From Kitagawia praeruptora (Eukaryota > Streptophyta > Magnoliopsida > Apiales > Apiaceae): a stretch of DNA of 64,000 nt. The DNA is taken from assembly GCA_037693485.1 (NCBI GenBank), contig CM075348.1:14676501-14740500 (forward strand), given 5' to 3'. Position 1 is the first letter of the stretch. Every line of letters starts with the position of its first letter. This document shows positions 11,393-23,305 of this stretch, piece after piece. The position numbers were made by a program, and so were the translations under genes. The notes under the pieces are model-generated. The model saw only the letters and a list, made by a program, of their open reading frames with translations. It was not told the origin of the DNA and searched no databases.

Positions 11393-12790
11393 CAATTATG
11401 TTCAAGTTGATTATAGTATATTCGATATACCTCCCACTATTTTAATCAAACCAATAGCCCTTACTGTTAATTCAGAAAGTATTTCATAAATCTTTCTAGT
11501 GAGTCAAGATCCATATTTCATCACATCTTAAGTCAGCTTTGGCTTTCCTCTTAAAATGTGATTATTTAGGTAGACACTTTTTCAATTATATCATATATAA
11601 TTCTTGGATAGTTTAGTGAACAACATTTGCTCCGATCTATCTTATAGATTTCACCAAACTCTATGCTTTTAAGTCCATAATCTGATTTTGACGACTTAAT
11701 TAAGTATGACCCAATAAACATTTAATTAACCCATTTAATTAATCTCATCTTACCACGATAAAAGGGAAGTGCCTTGCGTTGACAAATTCACTCCTCAATG
11801 ATCTAGGCCTTGATGAGTGTTATTCATTGGAAAACATCTGATTTAAACTTAATATAAATTTTAAGGGATTTTGTTATATTTAACGATCATGATCTCATCA
11901 TAAAAAGATTCTCAATTTTTCCTTGAATTAAATACTTCAAATCAATATTCATCAATGGTTTGATTTCAAGGAAGTCGGAGGAATCACAAGTGGTCTTACT
12001 TAATAACCAACATCCTTACAGGTAAAAACCCGTTTTTGACAAAATCTCCCCATATCAAAATAATTGAAAATTCGTATTTAACTCCGTGTTTCATAAACAC
12101 AGAAATCTCATAATCGTTATTTCCAATTTTAAAATCTTGAGTCGTTACAGATTTTATCTTGTTTAAGCAAACATGGCATGAGTGATGTATCTAATACATT
12201 CTTCCATACATGATTAATCTAATTAAATCATGCATCATTATGTATCCTACACATGCATTCAAACATCAATATGTAAAGTGCAGTATGTAAACGTGCTTGG
12301 TTATGGCCATTGTCCTATGAGATCTTTCCAAGCTAATGAAAAGATCAAGGGCAGTCTAAGGTTCAGAAACCAGATGCATCCTTTCTTGTGTTGCTTTCTT
12401 CTTGGTTGGCCATCCTTCAATCTCCAAGAACATTTACATAGAATAATTGAAATATAATCTATACTAAAGTACTTACATAAGTGAACTCGAGTTACATTCG
12501 AGATTGAATAAATTTAAGAATGAAAGACGACATGCAAGTCGTATTTATCAACACTGAAACTTATACATTTACATCACAAGTACGAAAAGTCTCAAGGCCA
12601 TAACCAGCACCATGCTCAATTAACAAGTAATGAATATCATCACATGTTATCATATAACCAAACACATCAGAACATAACATATCCAATATTACCCAAATAG
12701 TTTTATCTAATAAAACAATTTTCAGAAAATTAAAATAAAATTTTAACAAATCTGAAAAAACATTGTGATGCAGTTTTGAAGGTCTAAATA
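11393..12790 (-). other. Copia untranslated leader, part 1
   Basis: About 1.4 kb of non-coding leader between gag and the nested insertion. The rest of the leader is at 24,685-25,044. I see no gene in it. Confidence 0.6.
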
Positions 12791-12795
12791 GTGTC

Positions 12796-14169
12796 TGTTG
12801 TGGGAGGATTTTAGCACAACTACGTGGAGGCCGTTGCTGGAATAGCGCCGTAAAATATGGAATCTCTCAACTGCCCGGAAAGGCTCGCAATCGGAGATTT
12901 GAGGCTAGCCGCCCAGGAAGGCTCACGGCTAGGGGTTACCGAAGAACACGGGAAGGTGTTTTGGTGATGATTGGGACTGAATCTACGGGATAGAGTTCAA
13001 GGACCATCTGTTGGCCAGCCAAGAACCCTAATTTGACTGTGTCACACAAGAGTGCACGTGCTCTAGCTACTCAAGGAGTGTAAAGTGTCGAAGAAGATCC
13101 CGTAAACTGCCTACATACCACTATTTATAGTGGATCAAGCCCCGATGTAGTTCTTGATTGATAAGTTTGATTGTTTGTGATGATTTATCCTCTCTCCAGT
13201 GGGATAATGACTGTTGTTGCTGATATAAATCGTGTATCAACTGATTGTGATGTAGTTATCAGGTTTCCAAGCCTTATCAGGACTGTTGGAAGCCTATCCA
13301 CTGATGTTTATCTCATGAATGTATGATTTATCATGTAATAATGATGTATATCCTCGAATAACTGAATAATTATCCGTTTAGAGGTGTATTTCAGCTGTAG
13401 AGACGTGCTCCTAAAAAGTAGGAGGCGTGCCTTATCTGATTTGGCAGCCTGATCAGGCTTCCGGCGGAAGCTGGGGGTACCACCCGGTAGCCTGACTCCG
13501 GTAACCTGACTCCGGTATCCCAACCATGGAAGCCATACTGGAAGCCTTATCCGATGGCTGTCCTAGTCTGAATCTGTGCTTCTGCCAGGCTTCCGGGGAA
13601 GTTGGGGGTACCACCCGGTAGACCCTCCGGTAACCCAGTTACGGAAGATATGCTGGAAGCCCTCTCTGATGGCTGTCATTGGCTATGGATGAGACTATCC
13701 CCGGGACCATAAGATTATATTCTTTCAATGTTCATCGCAAGGTAGCCCCTCTGGGGGTACCGCCCGGTAACCCCAACTATGGCAGCCCCTTTGGTAAGCC
13801 GGTTATGAAAGCTTATTCTGGTAAGCCATGTCTTGTAGCTGTACTAGAAGCTATGTAATGATGTCTATGGGTTGTGGATCATCCATGGGAGGCCATTCCC
13901 AGGACCCTTATCGTCATATTTACCTGCTACCCATCTCATGGTAGCCCATATGGGTTGTCATATGCTCTTGGAAGCCTGTTATCCGGGAGCCATGCCATTC
14001 GAGAGCCCTTCTACGCGGGAGCCCTATTATCTTGGGAGCCCTGTTATCAGTTTTCATGGGTTACCACGGGTACCTTGGAAGCCCTCTAAAATATCCTCTT
14101 TCCTTATGGATTGGACCCAAAACTCATAATGGGCCTAAATCTGATCCATGCAAGATTTTGGTCACAACA
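12796..14169 (-). repeat. 3' LTR of the LARD-like element
   Basis: It begins TGTTGTGGGAGG and ends GTCACAACA on the plus strand. It is the same length as the LTR at 23,306, with a constant offset of 10,510 bp and no difference in any part compared. The right half is full of GGAAGCC, GGTAGCC, GGTAACC and GGGGGTACC words. Confidence 0.95.
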
Positions 14170-14180
14170 ACTACCCCCCG
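14170..14180 (-). other. Polypurine tract of the LARD-like element
   Basis: On the minus strand CGGGGGGTAGT lies directly against the LTR start. It sets the element orientation. Confidence 0.75.
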
Positions 14181-14824
14181 GTTCCTTGAAGCATGAGTGC
14201 AAGAGGAACCAGAACAAGGTAAGGTCCAATCCTTTCTTATTATTCTCTTGGAGAAGTACACATCTTCCACATCGTGTTCCCAAGCTTACATGAGCTAACT
14301 CGGCGTAAGAAACAGGAAACACTCTGCTTCTGCAGCATATTTTAATGTGAGTTTTCAAATCAAGGATATCTTCTATTCACTTCGTATCATTCGTGGTACT
14401 CCGGTTGGCAGCATATCATGGGGCTACCGGCTTCTGGCATTTCTTTTTTTAAACATCATGACTTTACGTTCTGAGATGCTTCCTTTCTTTACTAAATTGG
14501 CCTTCATATAAGAATCCTTTGATGTCCAGAAGCTCCTGCGATTGTGGGGATGCCTCAAGCGTCCGAAACCTGGGCTACCAAGACAACTAGAAAAAGAGAT
14601 AAGTAACGAGGGCTAAGTAGCCCTTAAAGATAATGCACAAGATCACACATATTTGATGCACACATGAAAGTATGAATATGCTAGTACAAATGATTTTGTA
14701 AAAAAGGTATGTTGCCGCTTCCCCAATCAAGTAGGACCTTGGCGAACACACTTTTCCAGGCATTGTGCAACAATTTTCAGATGTTTCCATTATTCCAACG
14801 CATTGGATCCCCAAAGAAATTGTT

Positions 14825-14959
14825 GAGTATTTTGAGGACTTCTCCTATAATGAGTATTTTGAGGACTTATCCTTTAATGAGTATTTTGAGGACTTCTCCT
14901 ACAATGAGTATTTTGAGGACTTCTCCTTTAATGAGTATTTTGAGGACTTCTCCTATAAG
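14825..14959 (+). repeat. 27-bp tandem repeat, five units
   Basis: Five head-to-tail units of GAGTATTTTGAGGACTTCTC plus 7 variable bases (CTATAAT, CTTTAAT, CTACAAT). The unit is nine codons long, so every frame without a stop stays open. Two broken units of the same repeat occur at about 19,467-19,520, at the end of the 143-bp array. Confidence 0.9.
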
Positions 14960-15639
14960 TTGTAAGTGATTTGTACTAAAATGAATTTTCAGGAGGCAAC
15001 ACATAATCTCATATGTGCACTTATATCATTAATAATCTTGTATGCGTGTCTCAAGGGGAACCAATGGAAGGTCGTGGAGACACCTTCAATCGCTGCCATG
15101 TCTTTCCAAGTGGTAACATGTGGGGCATATAGCGTGCCTAGGTACCTACTCGACAGTTTCAGCTAGCAATTTCGAGAAAATGTTTATAAAAACACATGCA
15201 TTGTATAAATCATGATGATTTTCATATATTGGTTCAGGTATAATTCAGATCATGTAGGCATATTCATATGTTTATGAATTTATGCAAGGCAAAACAATGA
15301 CCTTTCTGACAGAACATGCATCTCAGCAAAGTTTTCAGATGAATGTTAAAAAATCTTCTTTACAAGTGTGTAAACATGCATGATAGTGAATATGCAAAGG
15401 CAGTAGAGTAGAACTTATCTTTGTTCTTATCGTGTCGATCCGGGTTCGGGTTTCCGTTGATGAACATGGAGGGTGGAAGCCCCTTGTTTCATGTGAACTT
15501 CTGATGGGAACCCCATTTTTCCTCTTTGTGGTAGGGTGTTGGGGAACCGAGTTACCCCCCGAGCCCTTAGATCTCTTTCTCATGTAATATGTCAGCCCAT
15601 TCCAGCTTTAATCTTACTTTTGTGAAGTCTAGAAGTTGT

Positions 15640-16110
15640 TGGCTGTAGCTGATCATCAATGAACCTACAAGCTGTTTGACAGGAGATGCAGAATGGAAGC
15701 TACAAGCTGGAAGCTATTAGTTGGAAGCTGTTAGCTATAAGCTTCAAGTAAGTACCAAGGAACCTGCATTCCATTAGTTGCAGATGAATATCAAAGAAAT
15801 CATTAATCGTTAGCTATAAGTAAATAACAAGGAAACTTGTTAGCCATAGGTAAACATCATGGAACCTGGAAACCATTTGCTTCAGGTGAATAGGAATCAT
15901 CCTGCAAGCTATTAATTGCATATAAATAATATGTAAACAGTAAGCAATAGGAATATAGCATGAAACCTATTAGTAGTAGGTAAACAGCAAGGAACCTGCA
16001 AGCTGTTAGTTACAGGTGAATAACATTAACCTTGCATGCTATCCATTGCAGGTGAGCACTAAAGATATAGGCTAGCCATTAGCTACATATAAACATTCAA
16101 GGAACCTATT
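15640..16110. repeat. Degenerate repeats of an AAGCTGTTAG/GGAACCTGCAAGC type
   Basis: Imperfect repetition of GGAACCTGCAAGCTGTTAG, TAGGTAAACA and ACAGGTGAATA words with irregular spacing. It looks like an old tandem array inside the LARD interior. No coding potential. Confidence 0.55.
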
Positions 16111-16559
16111 AACCTCAAACATTACTTATCTCACAATATATATTCTTGTGCATGCCTTATGTTCATCTCATGTATCCTAAGTGAGTGACACATATGTATT
16201 ATTCAGGCGGTATCTAGACATGTTAATAACATATTTGAATTTTAGTAGGCAAGAGTCATTTAGTATCATGCAGATATTCATGTGGTAGAGTCACATAGGA
16301 TGCACAATGAAAGATATCTCGTAGGTCTTGCTAATCATCTTGACTTAATACCTCTAGCATATCGAATACTCCTATTCACGCAAGGATTTCAATGAATTCG
16401 GCATATCAAAAAGTAATAATCTTAAGCCTAAGGGATAATCATTTCACATGCTTGTCATAGAGTGCAATTTCATGCAATTAAAGAGGGTTTAGTTTCTCAC
16501 ATACCTGTGTAATTTGGTTATGACGTGTGTATTTAGACGCATCATAAATATTACCTCGT

Positions 16560-18080
16560 ATCCATCATAGGAGTAGCGAAGGAGCTTCCAACTTTGGAAC
16601 CTTCAACTGTTTCAATGGTAACCTGTAATTATTGTTCACATGCATTGTGGGTGACTGGAACCCTGCCTTTCGAGATTGCAGTATTCATCTAAGAGCTTCC
16701 ACCGTGACATCTCGTCTTGGTAGCCTCACCTTGGGATACCCATCCTGGATGCTTTATCCTGGAAACCCCATCATGGTATCCTCACTCTAGATGTTTTATT
16801 CTGGAAGCCCCATCCTAGGATCCCCATCTTGGATGTTTCGTCCTTGAAGCTCCATGATGCCCTAGGTTCAGCGGAACCTTCATCCTGGAAGCTCTTTTGG
16901 TTCAGGAACCTTGTCTGGTGTAGAAAGTATTAGAGCTTCCGCCTTGGAACCCCAATATTCAGGAACCATTTTTGGAGTAGGACTATGCTCATCTTCTAAA
17001 ATCTGCTCAGCTTTGAAAGCTGATCCTGCAAAACTTTGTAAACTCTACCAACAGGAACCTTAAAATTTAATCATTAGGTTGGTTGGTTTATAAACTAATT
17101 GTTATCTAGTTTTATGAATGTATGCATATTGCATCTGATAGGGCCATCTTATTATTAGTCTTAGACATATGTTAATGGCATCTATATCCATCACTAGGTA
17201 ACCTCTTTCTATCACTTAACGTTTAAAGTGCATGGGTTACTATCTAGCGCATAAGCAACTTAGTAAAATCTGTTTAGGCATTAGGCCTACCATTCAAATT
17301 CTAGTACATTTAAGCAGTTATATTCAGGCTAAGGCATTCTAGCTAAGCCTAAATCTGATTAGTAGGGGCTAACCATTTACTTAGTGTCATAGTGAATGCT
17401 TTCCTAAGTAAGCGAGGTGTTCGAAGTTTTATAGGATTGTGTACTATGAAGAGAATACTACTCTACAAGTAAAAATGATAATCAGGTTAGGCTTCCATAC
17501 ATGAGGTAACCTTTGTAAGTCATTAAAAGGGATCATAGATCTACTCCTTGCTTAATCACTTTTCTTTTAGAGTCATAAGGTACGCATATGAGTTCTTTAA
17601 CTAAACATCAATGGATAAGCTATTTCTTTTAATAGCAAGCTTGGAAGAGTAATAGAGTGTATGAGCATTTCCATAATTCAAAGGGGGTGAGTTTAGTCTT
17701 CACATACCCGTGTAGGTTGCTCAAAAGCATATGGGGTTGCATGTACCTTATCCCTTGAGGTTACAACTTCCACCTTAGGGGCTTCCGTTGTGGGAGCTGA
17801 TCACCCGGAAGCCTGATTCTGGGAGCCCCATCCTGGGAGCCTTGTTTGTGGAAGCCTTACACCGGTAGCTCATCCTAGAAGCATCTATTCCGGGGAACCT
17901 TATCCTTAGTCTGCGTGGTTACCACCCTGGGTGTGGGGGGGTACCGTCCGGTAACCCTATAATATCTGGGAGCCCGAAGGCGGGAACCTGACTCCGGGAG
18001 CCCCCTGGCTGGTAGCCCATATCCGGTAGCCTAGGTGCCGGAGGCTCAGCCTGGAAACCTTTGTTCCGGGAGTGTCAATC
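16560..18080. repeat. LARD interior rich in GGAAGCC/GGGAGCC words
   Basis: The subregions 16,560-17,060 and 17,740-18,080 are made largely of phrases such as CATCCTGGAAGCCCCATC and CTGGGAGCC, with GGTAGCC and GGTAACC variants. Between them (17,060-17,740) is AT-rich sequence without recognisable features. Confidence 0.6.
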
Positions 18081-18109
18081 AACTAATGAATCATATGTGG
18101 TGATGCCAT

Positions 18110-19575
18110 GTAAACCATTCACGATTATTGGCTGAGTGAGATATGTGAACCACTCAAGGTTACGCACATGTCTCATATTAAAAAGGATCGAAGTGTGCCG
18201 AACAGGGTACCACACAAGCCCAAGTAATGAAGGGAACCATGTATGCCGAACAGGGTTCCATACATGCCCTAATAACCAAGTAAGCCATGTGAACCACTCA
18301 AGGTTCCGTACATGTCTGGTATTGAAGGGATCCAAGTGTGCCAATCAGGTTACCACACAAGCCCAAGTAATGAAGGGAACCATGTATGCCGAACAGGGTT
18401 CCATACATGCCCTGATAACCAAGTAAGCCATGTGAACCACTCAAGGTTCCGTACATGTCTGGTATTGAAGGGATCCAAGTGTGCCGAACAGGGTACCACA
18501 CAAGCCCAAGTAATGAAGGGAACCATGTATGCCGAACAGGGTTCCGTACATGCCCTAATAACCAAGTAAGCCATGTGAACCACTCAAGGTTCCGTACATG
18601 TCTGGTATTGAAGGGATCCAAGTGTGCCGAACAGGGTACCACACAAGCCCAAGTAATGAAGGGAACCATGTATGCCGAACAGGGTTCCGTACATGCCCTA
18701 ATAACCAAGTAAGCCATGTGAACCACTCAAGGTTCCGTACATGTCTGGTATTGAAGGGATCCAAGTGTGCCAATCAGGTTACCACACAAGCCCAAGTAAT
18801 GAAGGGAACCATGTATGCCGAACAGGGTTCCATACATCCCTGATAACCAAGTAAGCCATGTGAACCACTCAAGGTTCCGTACATGTCTGGTATTGAAGGG
18901 ATCCAAGTGTGCCAATCAGGTTACCACACAAGCCCAAGTAATGAAGGGAACCATGTATGCCGAACAGGGTACCATACATGTCCCGGTAACCAAGTAAGCC
19001 ATGTGAATCACTCAAGATTCTATACACGTCTGGTAATAAAGGGATTCATGTGTGCCGAACAGGGTACCACACAAGCCCAAAAAGTGAAGGGATTCATGTA
19101 TGCCGAACAGGGTACCATACATGTCCCGGTAACCAAGTAAGCCATGTGAATCACTCAAGATTCTATACACGTCTGGTAATAAAGGGATTCATGTGTGCCG
19201 AACAGGGTACCACACAAGCCCAAAAAGTGAAGGGATTCATGTATGTCGAACAGGGTACCATACATGTCCCGGTAACCAAGTAAGCCATGTGAATCACTCA
19301 AGATTCTATACACGTCTGGTAATAAAGGGATTCATGTGTGCCGAACAGGGTACCACACAAGCCCAAAAAATGAAGGGATTCATGTATGCCGAACAAGGTA
19401 CCATACATGTCCCGGTAACCAAGTAAGCCATGTGAATCACTCAAGATCCTATACATGTCTGGTAATGAGTATTCGGAGGACTTCTCCTAAAATGAGTATT
19501 TGGAGGACTTCTCCTACTAACCAAGTAAGCCATGTGAATCACTTAAGATCCTATACATGTCTGGTAATAATCATG
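18110..19575 (+). repeat. 143-bp satellite-like tandem array
   Basis: About ten head-to-tail units. Recurring landmarks such as the ATG of ATGTCTGGTATTGAAGG recur exactly 143 bp apart (18,312, 18,455, 18,598), as do those of the diverged right-hand units (19,050, 19,193, 19,336). Each unit has two half-copies, GTGTGCCGAACAGGGTACC and GTATGCCGAACAGGGTTCC, then AACCAAGTAAGCCATGTGAA. Left units (18.3-18.9 kb) are nearly identical to each other and form one subfamily; right units (18.95-19.45 kb) form a second. Frames on both strands are open only because of the repeat structure. Confidence 0.95.
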
Positions 19576-19599
19576 AAGCCTTTAGAACTTGACATTTTC

Positions 19600-21630
19600 A
19601 AGATGCCACTTTGAGAAGTATACTATCCGCTCCATTGCTTTAAAACTTAGCATTTTCAAGATGCCACTCTGAGAAGTATATTATCCACTACCCCCCAGTT
19701 CTTCATGACAGCTTGTCTGTGGTGGAGAACTAATTCATCTTATCACCAATCTAGTTGCTATCATCTCAATTCTCTTATCGCTCTGAGTATATTTCAGTGA
19801 AGCTCATCAAGTAAAGTATGGGGAAGCCTCCTATATACCCTGACAATACAGGACCCAGAACTCTGAAGTTTGTAAAGTCCAATTCTCCAGTTGGCTATGG
19901 ACATGAAACCTGGATTGATTATCCGGTCAATCCTCTGAAATTCGAGCATTTTTTGTAATAAGTTTTGGTAGCATGATTGTTACTACCCCCCGAGCCTCTG
20001 GTTTAGCTCTATTTTTGATATCTTCACTTCTTTCCTTAGAAGGTTTGAATCTATACCCGGGAAGCTGGGTATTGTATCATAACTTGTTGCAGCTTTTTGT
20101 CAGGTCCATAAATCTCAATTGGGAAGCCACATTTCTTTTCATAATTGGAAGTCCTATACCCATTTTCTTCTTGATAGGAAGCCTCTTTTCATTAATTTTG
20201 GATTTTCTCCATCTCTCATGTGGGAAGCTGCTAGCTATATTTCCCAAGGGGAAGCCATCCCTTTCTCGTAGCAACCTCTTCGAGAGGTTTTTTTTTATTA
20301 TGAGGCCTTTTTAATTGCCTCTGGTTTCCTTGCATACTCTCAGGATAACCTTCCATCCTATATTTGCCAGATAGTTGGTAGCCTTAATATGTGGCAACCT
20401 CGGTGGCATGCCATTCGTGGGCTTCATATCACTTCCTTTTCGGTAGAGTGATCATCAATATCCCGTTAATATTCTTGTGATAGCTTTCCGGGATTTTGTT
20501 TGCTTTCATAATTCTTTTCCAATGATATCTCATGATTTAAGCTTCAGCTGTTGAAGTGGTTCTCATAGGAACATCTTGTGAGTGAAGTTTCTGGTTCATA
20601 ACTCTTTGGGAACCTGAGGCAGCCATGATATATAGGCCTTCTTTATCTGGGAGCATTTAGAACTTAGCCATTTCTGCCATTTTCATGGGGCTTCTGGTCA
20701 GGCTGTGGTCATGACTGTGATGCCTGGAGCTGTTAGGAACATGGTTGCCCCTTTTCCAAGAGCTTCCTCTATATTTTTGGTATTGGCATCCCCGTTAATT
20801 AGCTCTTCTCAAGGGCTTATATGCCTTTTCCTTTTGGTGAGAGACTTGGTAGTACTCTTCAGAGTTGTGTTGGTAGCCCTTTAGGCAACCGTTCTTATTT
20901 TGGATGGGAAGCCTCATGGTCAAATGACAATTGAGGCTACCACTCACTTTTCCTTTTTAGCTGGTAACCCTTTAACAGGATTATAGGATATGCTTTAGTT
21001 CAACTTCCTAAAGTAATACCTGAGGACCTTCTCATCATTTGAGTTGTTCTCTGTTAGCAGCATGGCTAGTAGTTTCCTCATCTTCTCCATGGCATTTATT
21101 TTCCGAGATGCTGATTAGCTGCACCGGAAGCCCTGTCTTTGCTTCTACAACATCAAAGTGCTCATCGGGAAAAGTTTTCAATTCCATGATTTTCCTTACC
21201 AGCTTCCAACATTAATATTATCGGTGGTGCTACCCCCCGAACAAATTGGAAACCTTGACATGAGGTTTCCATGATGGAAGCCCCACACTATAAGTGCACA
21301 TCTTCTTTCTATTGACTTTTTTAGAACGTACATCATCATCATTTGTCAATTGTATCAGGCATTTTGCTTATGAAGACAGTGAATAGGAATCTGTTTCCAG
21401 CTTTATAGATATTCAATTGGTAGAACATTTTGTTACTACCTCGGGTGGTGCACATGCGCTACCCCCCGAGTGTCTATGAATGACAAAATTCATGATAACT
21501 GAGTTCAAAGTTACACAGCTACAACTAATAAGTTGTATATCATTGAGCCTATTCCCTGGGGCTTCCTGATGGGTGGCAATTTAGGGTGTCTTCCTTGGGA
21601 CCCCAATCCAATCATATGACTGGTCAGTCT
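19600..21630. other. LARD interior, unstructured part
   Basis: About 2 kb of interior with scattered GGAAGCC, CTACCCCCCG and TTTTC-rich phrases but no clear tandem unit. Occasional ACTACCCCCCG copies resemble the polypurine tract of the element (for example near 19,690, 19,980, 21,230 and 21,460). No coding motifs. Confidence 0.5.
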
Positions 21631-21639
21631 AGCTCCTTG

Positions 21640-21845
21640 GTGTTTTATCTTCGGGGCTACCGGATCCAGGGCTTCCGAATTTTAGGGCTCCCGGATTCAG
21701 GGCTACTGGATCCAGGGTTTCCGGATCCAAGGCTACCGGATCCTGGGGTTTCGAATCGTAAGCTTGGAGGAGATCAAGTTCAGAGCTACCGGATTTCAGG
21801 GCTACCGGATCCAGGGCTACCGGATCCAGGGCTACCATCATATTC
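21640..21845 (+). repeat. Short array of a GGCTACCGGATCCAGG word
   Basis: Roughly ten degenerate copies of GGCTACCGGATCCAGG, with variants such as GGCTCCCGGATTCAGG and GGTTTCCGGATCCAAG, at about 18-bp spacing with one gap. It continues the GGNARCC theme of the element. Confidence 0.8.
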
Positions 21846-22161
21846 GGGGCTGCCACTCATTGCACAGAACCTGGGGAGTGGTGGCCCATCTGCCTCCCAG
21901 GCTTTGCTCAGCCTTTCAACAATAAATGGGTCCAGTTGCCTGTTGGAGGGTATATATTCTTCATCCATATTGTCTGGATTCATTTCCTGGTTGCCTCCAA
22001 GGCTGCAAGTATGCCGGAAGCCTGACTTATGCTTTATCCATCCAGCTACTGGGCTTCCAAAGGATAGGAACTTTCCTTCACTGACATGGCTATACGCTTG
22101 AGATTCGTTCTGGCCTTGGTATTGATGGGTTTCCAGCGGGAGTCCTTCATGCTGATGCCTT

Positions 22162-22895
22162 GGTACCCCTAGGCGGGATCCTTGGTGGAAGCCCCCTTAG
22201 CACCTTGATTGCATTGGTCCTCGAAGGCCCTTTTGAGCCCCATCTGAGATCTTTTCAGATTTCTTTTTTCAGGGGAAATTTCGCCCATTCTTTCCTGATG
22301 ATGGCATGGTACCCCTAGGTGGGATCCCTCGTGGAAGCCCCCTTGGCACCCTGATTGCATTCGTCCTCGAAAGCCTTTTTGAGCCCCCATCTGAGATCTC
22401 TTCAGATTACTTCTTTCAGGGGAAATTTCTCCCATTCTTTCATGATGATGCCATGGTACCCCTAGGCGGGATCCCAGGTGGAAGCCCGCTTGGCACCCTG
22501 ATTACATTCGTCCTCGAAAGCCTTTTTGAGCCCCCATCTGAGATCTCTTCAGATTACTTCTTTCAGGGGAAATTTCTCCCATTCTTTCATGATGATGCCA
22601 TGGTACCCCTAGGCGGGATCCCAGGTGGAAGCCCGCTTGGCACCCTGATTACATTCGTCCTCGGAGGCCCTTTTGATCCCCCATCTGAGATCTCTTCAGA
22701 TTACTTCTTTCAGGGGAAATTTCGCCCACCTTTCATGATGATGCCATGGTACCCCTAGGCGGGATCCCAGGTGGAAGCCCGCTTGGCACCCTGATTGCAT
22801 TCATCCTCGAAAGCCTTTTTGAGCCCCCATCTGAGATCTCTTCAGATTACTTCTTTCAGGGGAAATTTAGCCCATTCTTTGCGGTTTCCGGCCAA
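22162..22895 (+). repeat. 147-bp tandem array, about five units
   Basis: Units start GGTACCCCTAGGCGGGATCC and recur every 146-147 bp (about 22,162, 22,308, 22,455, 22,602, 22,748). Each carries the phrases GCCCGCTTGGCACCCTGATT, CTGAGATCTCTTCAGATTAC and TTCAGGGGAAATTT. The 147-bp length equals 49 codons, which keeps long frames open on both strands; I do not regard these as genes. Confidence 0.95.
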
Positions 22896-23256
22896 CAATT
22901 AGGCCATCCAATCCCGTATTTGGCTCATTTTGTGCACCAATGATGCCACTATTGATCATCTCATATTTTAACGGAATTTCATTCCCCTGCATATCATCTC
23001 GAAAAATATCTCCAGGCCCTTCTTCATGCGAGTTTTGTCCTGGAATCGTTTCTTGTTCATCTTGTTTTGACAATGGACTAAGCTCCATTTCATACTTTTT
23101 CTTCAATTCAGAAGCTCTTTCAAGGGAGACCAGTTTTTCTTCCATTCGTTTGATGCACTGATACATTTCATCGATGGTAATAATATGCTTTTTATCACCA
23201 TTTTCTTTATCGACACCGTTAGACGGCGTTTCATCATTGCCGGAGCGGTCAAACAT
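22867..23256 (-). CDS. Remnant 129-aa frame after the LARD primer site (gag-like leader, uncertain)
   Basis: It begins at ATG 23,256 (MFDRSGNDETPSNG), shortly downstream of the primer-binding site, where gag would start in an autonomous relative. It encodes a hydrophilic protein with a probable coiled-coil stretch (ITIDEMYQCIKRMEEKLVSL). The frame ends at a stop just where the 147-bp array begins. There is no capsid or zinc knuckle. I infer a truncated gag N-terminus cut off by array expansion; an untranslated leader with a chance frame is the alternative. Confidence 0.35.
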   Translation of the reverse strand: MFDRSGNDETPSNGVDKENGDKKHIITIDEMYQCIKRMEEKLVSLERASELKKKYEMELSPLSKQDEQETIPGQNSHEEGPGDIFRDDMQGNEIPLKYEMINSGIIGAQNEPNTGLDGLIVGRKPQRMG

Positions 23257-23283
23257 CTTTTCCTCCAAAAGATAATAATAAAA

Positions 23284-23303
23284 GGCCCCTCCTTCTAGCG
23301 CCA
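23284..23303 (-). other. Primer-binding site of the LARD-like element
   Basis: On the minus strand TGGCGCTAGAAGGAGGGGCC lies two bases from the 5' LTR end. The TGGCGC start is shared by many Ty3/gypsy primer sites, suggesting a gypsy partner for this element. Confidence 0.65.
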
Positions 23304-23305
23304 AT

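Noticed and set aside
18110..19575. CRISPR-like regular array
   Set aside because: Units are head-to-tail without unique spacers and lie in a plant retroelement.
18075..19614. Overlapping 60-142 codon frames
   Set aside because: All are frames through the 143-bp tandem array of the LARD; same peptide in register at each unit.
22169..22943. 150-codon frame with repeated GGIPGGSPLGTL peptides
   Set aside because: A product of the 147-bp array (49 codons per unit), present in open form on both strands.
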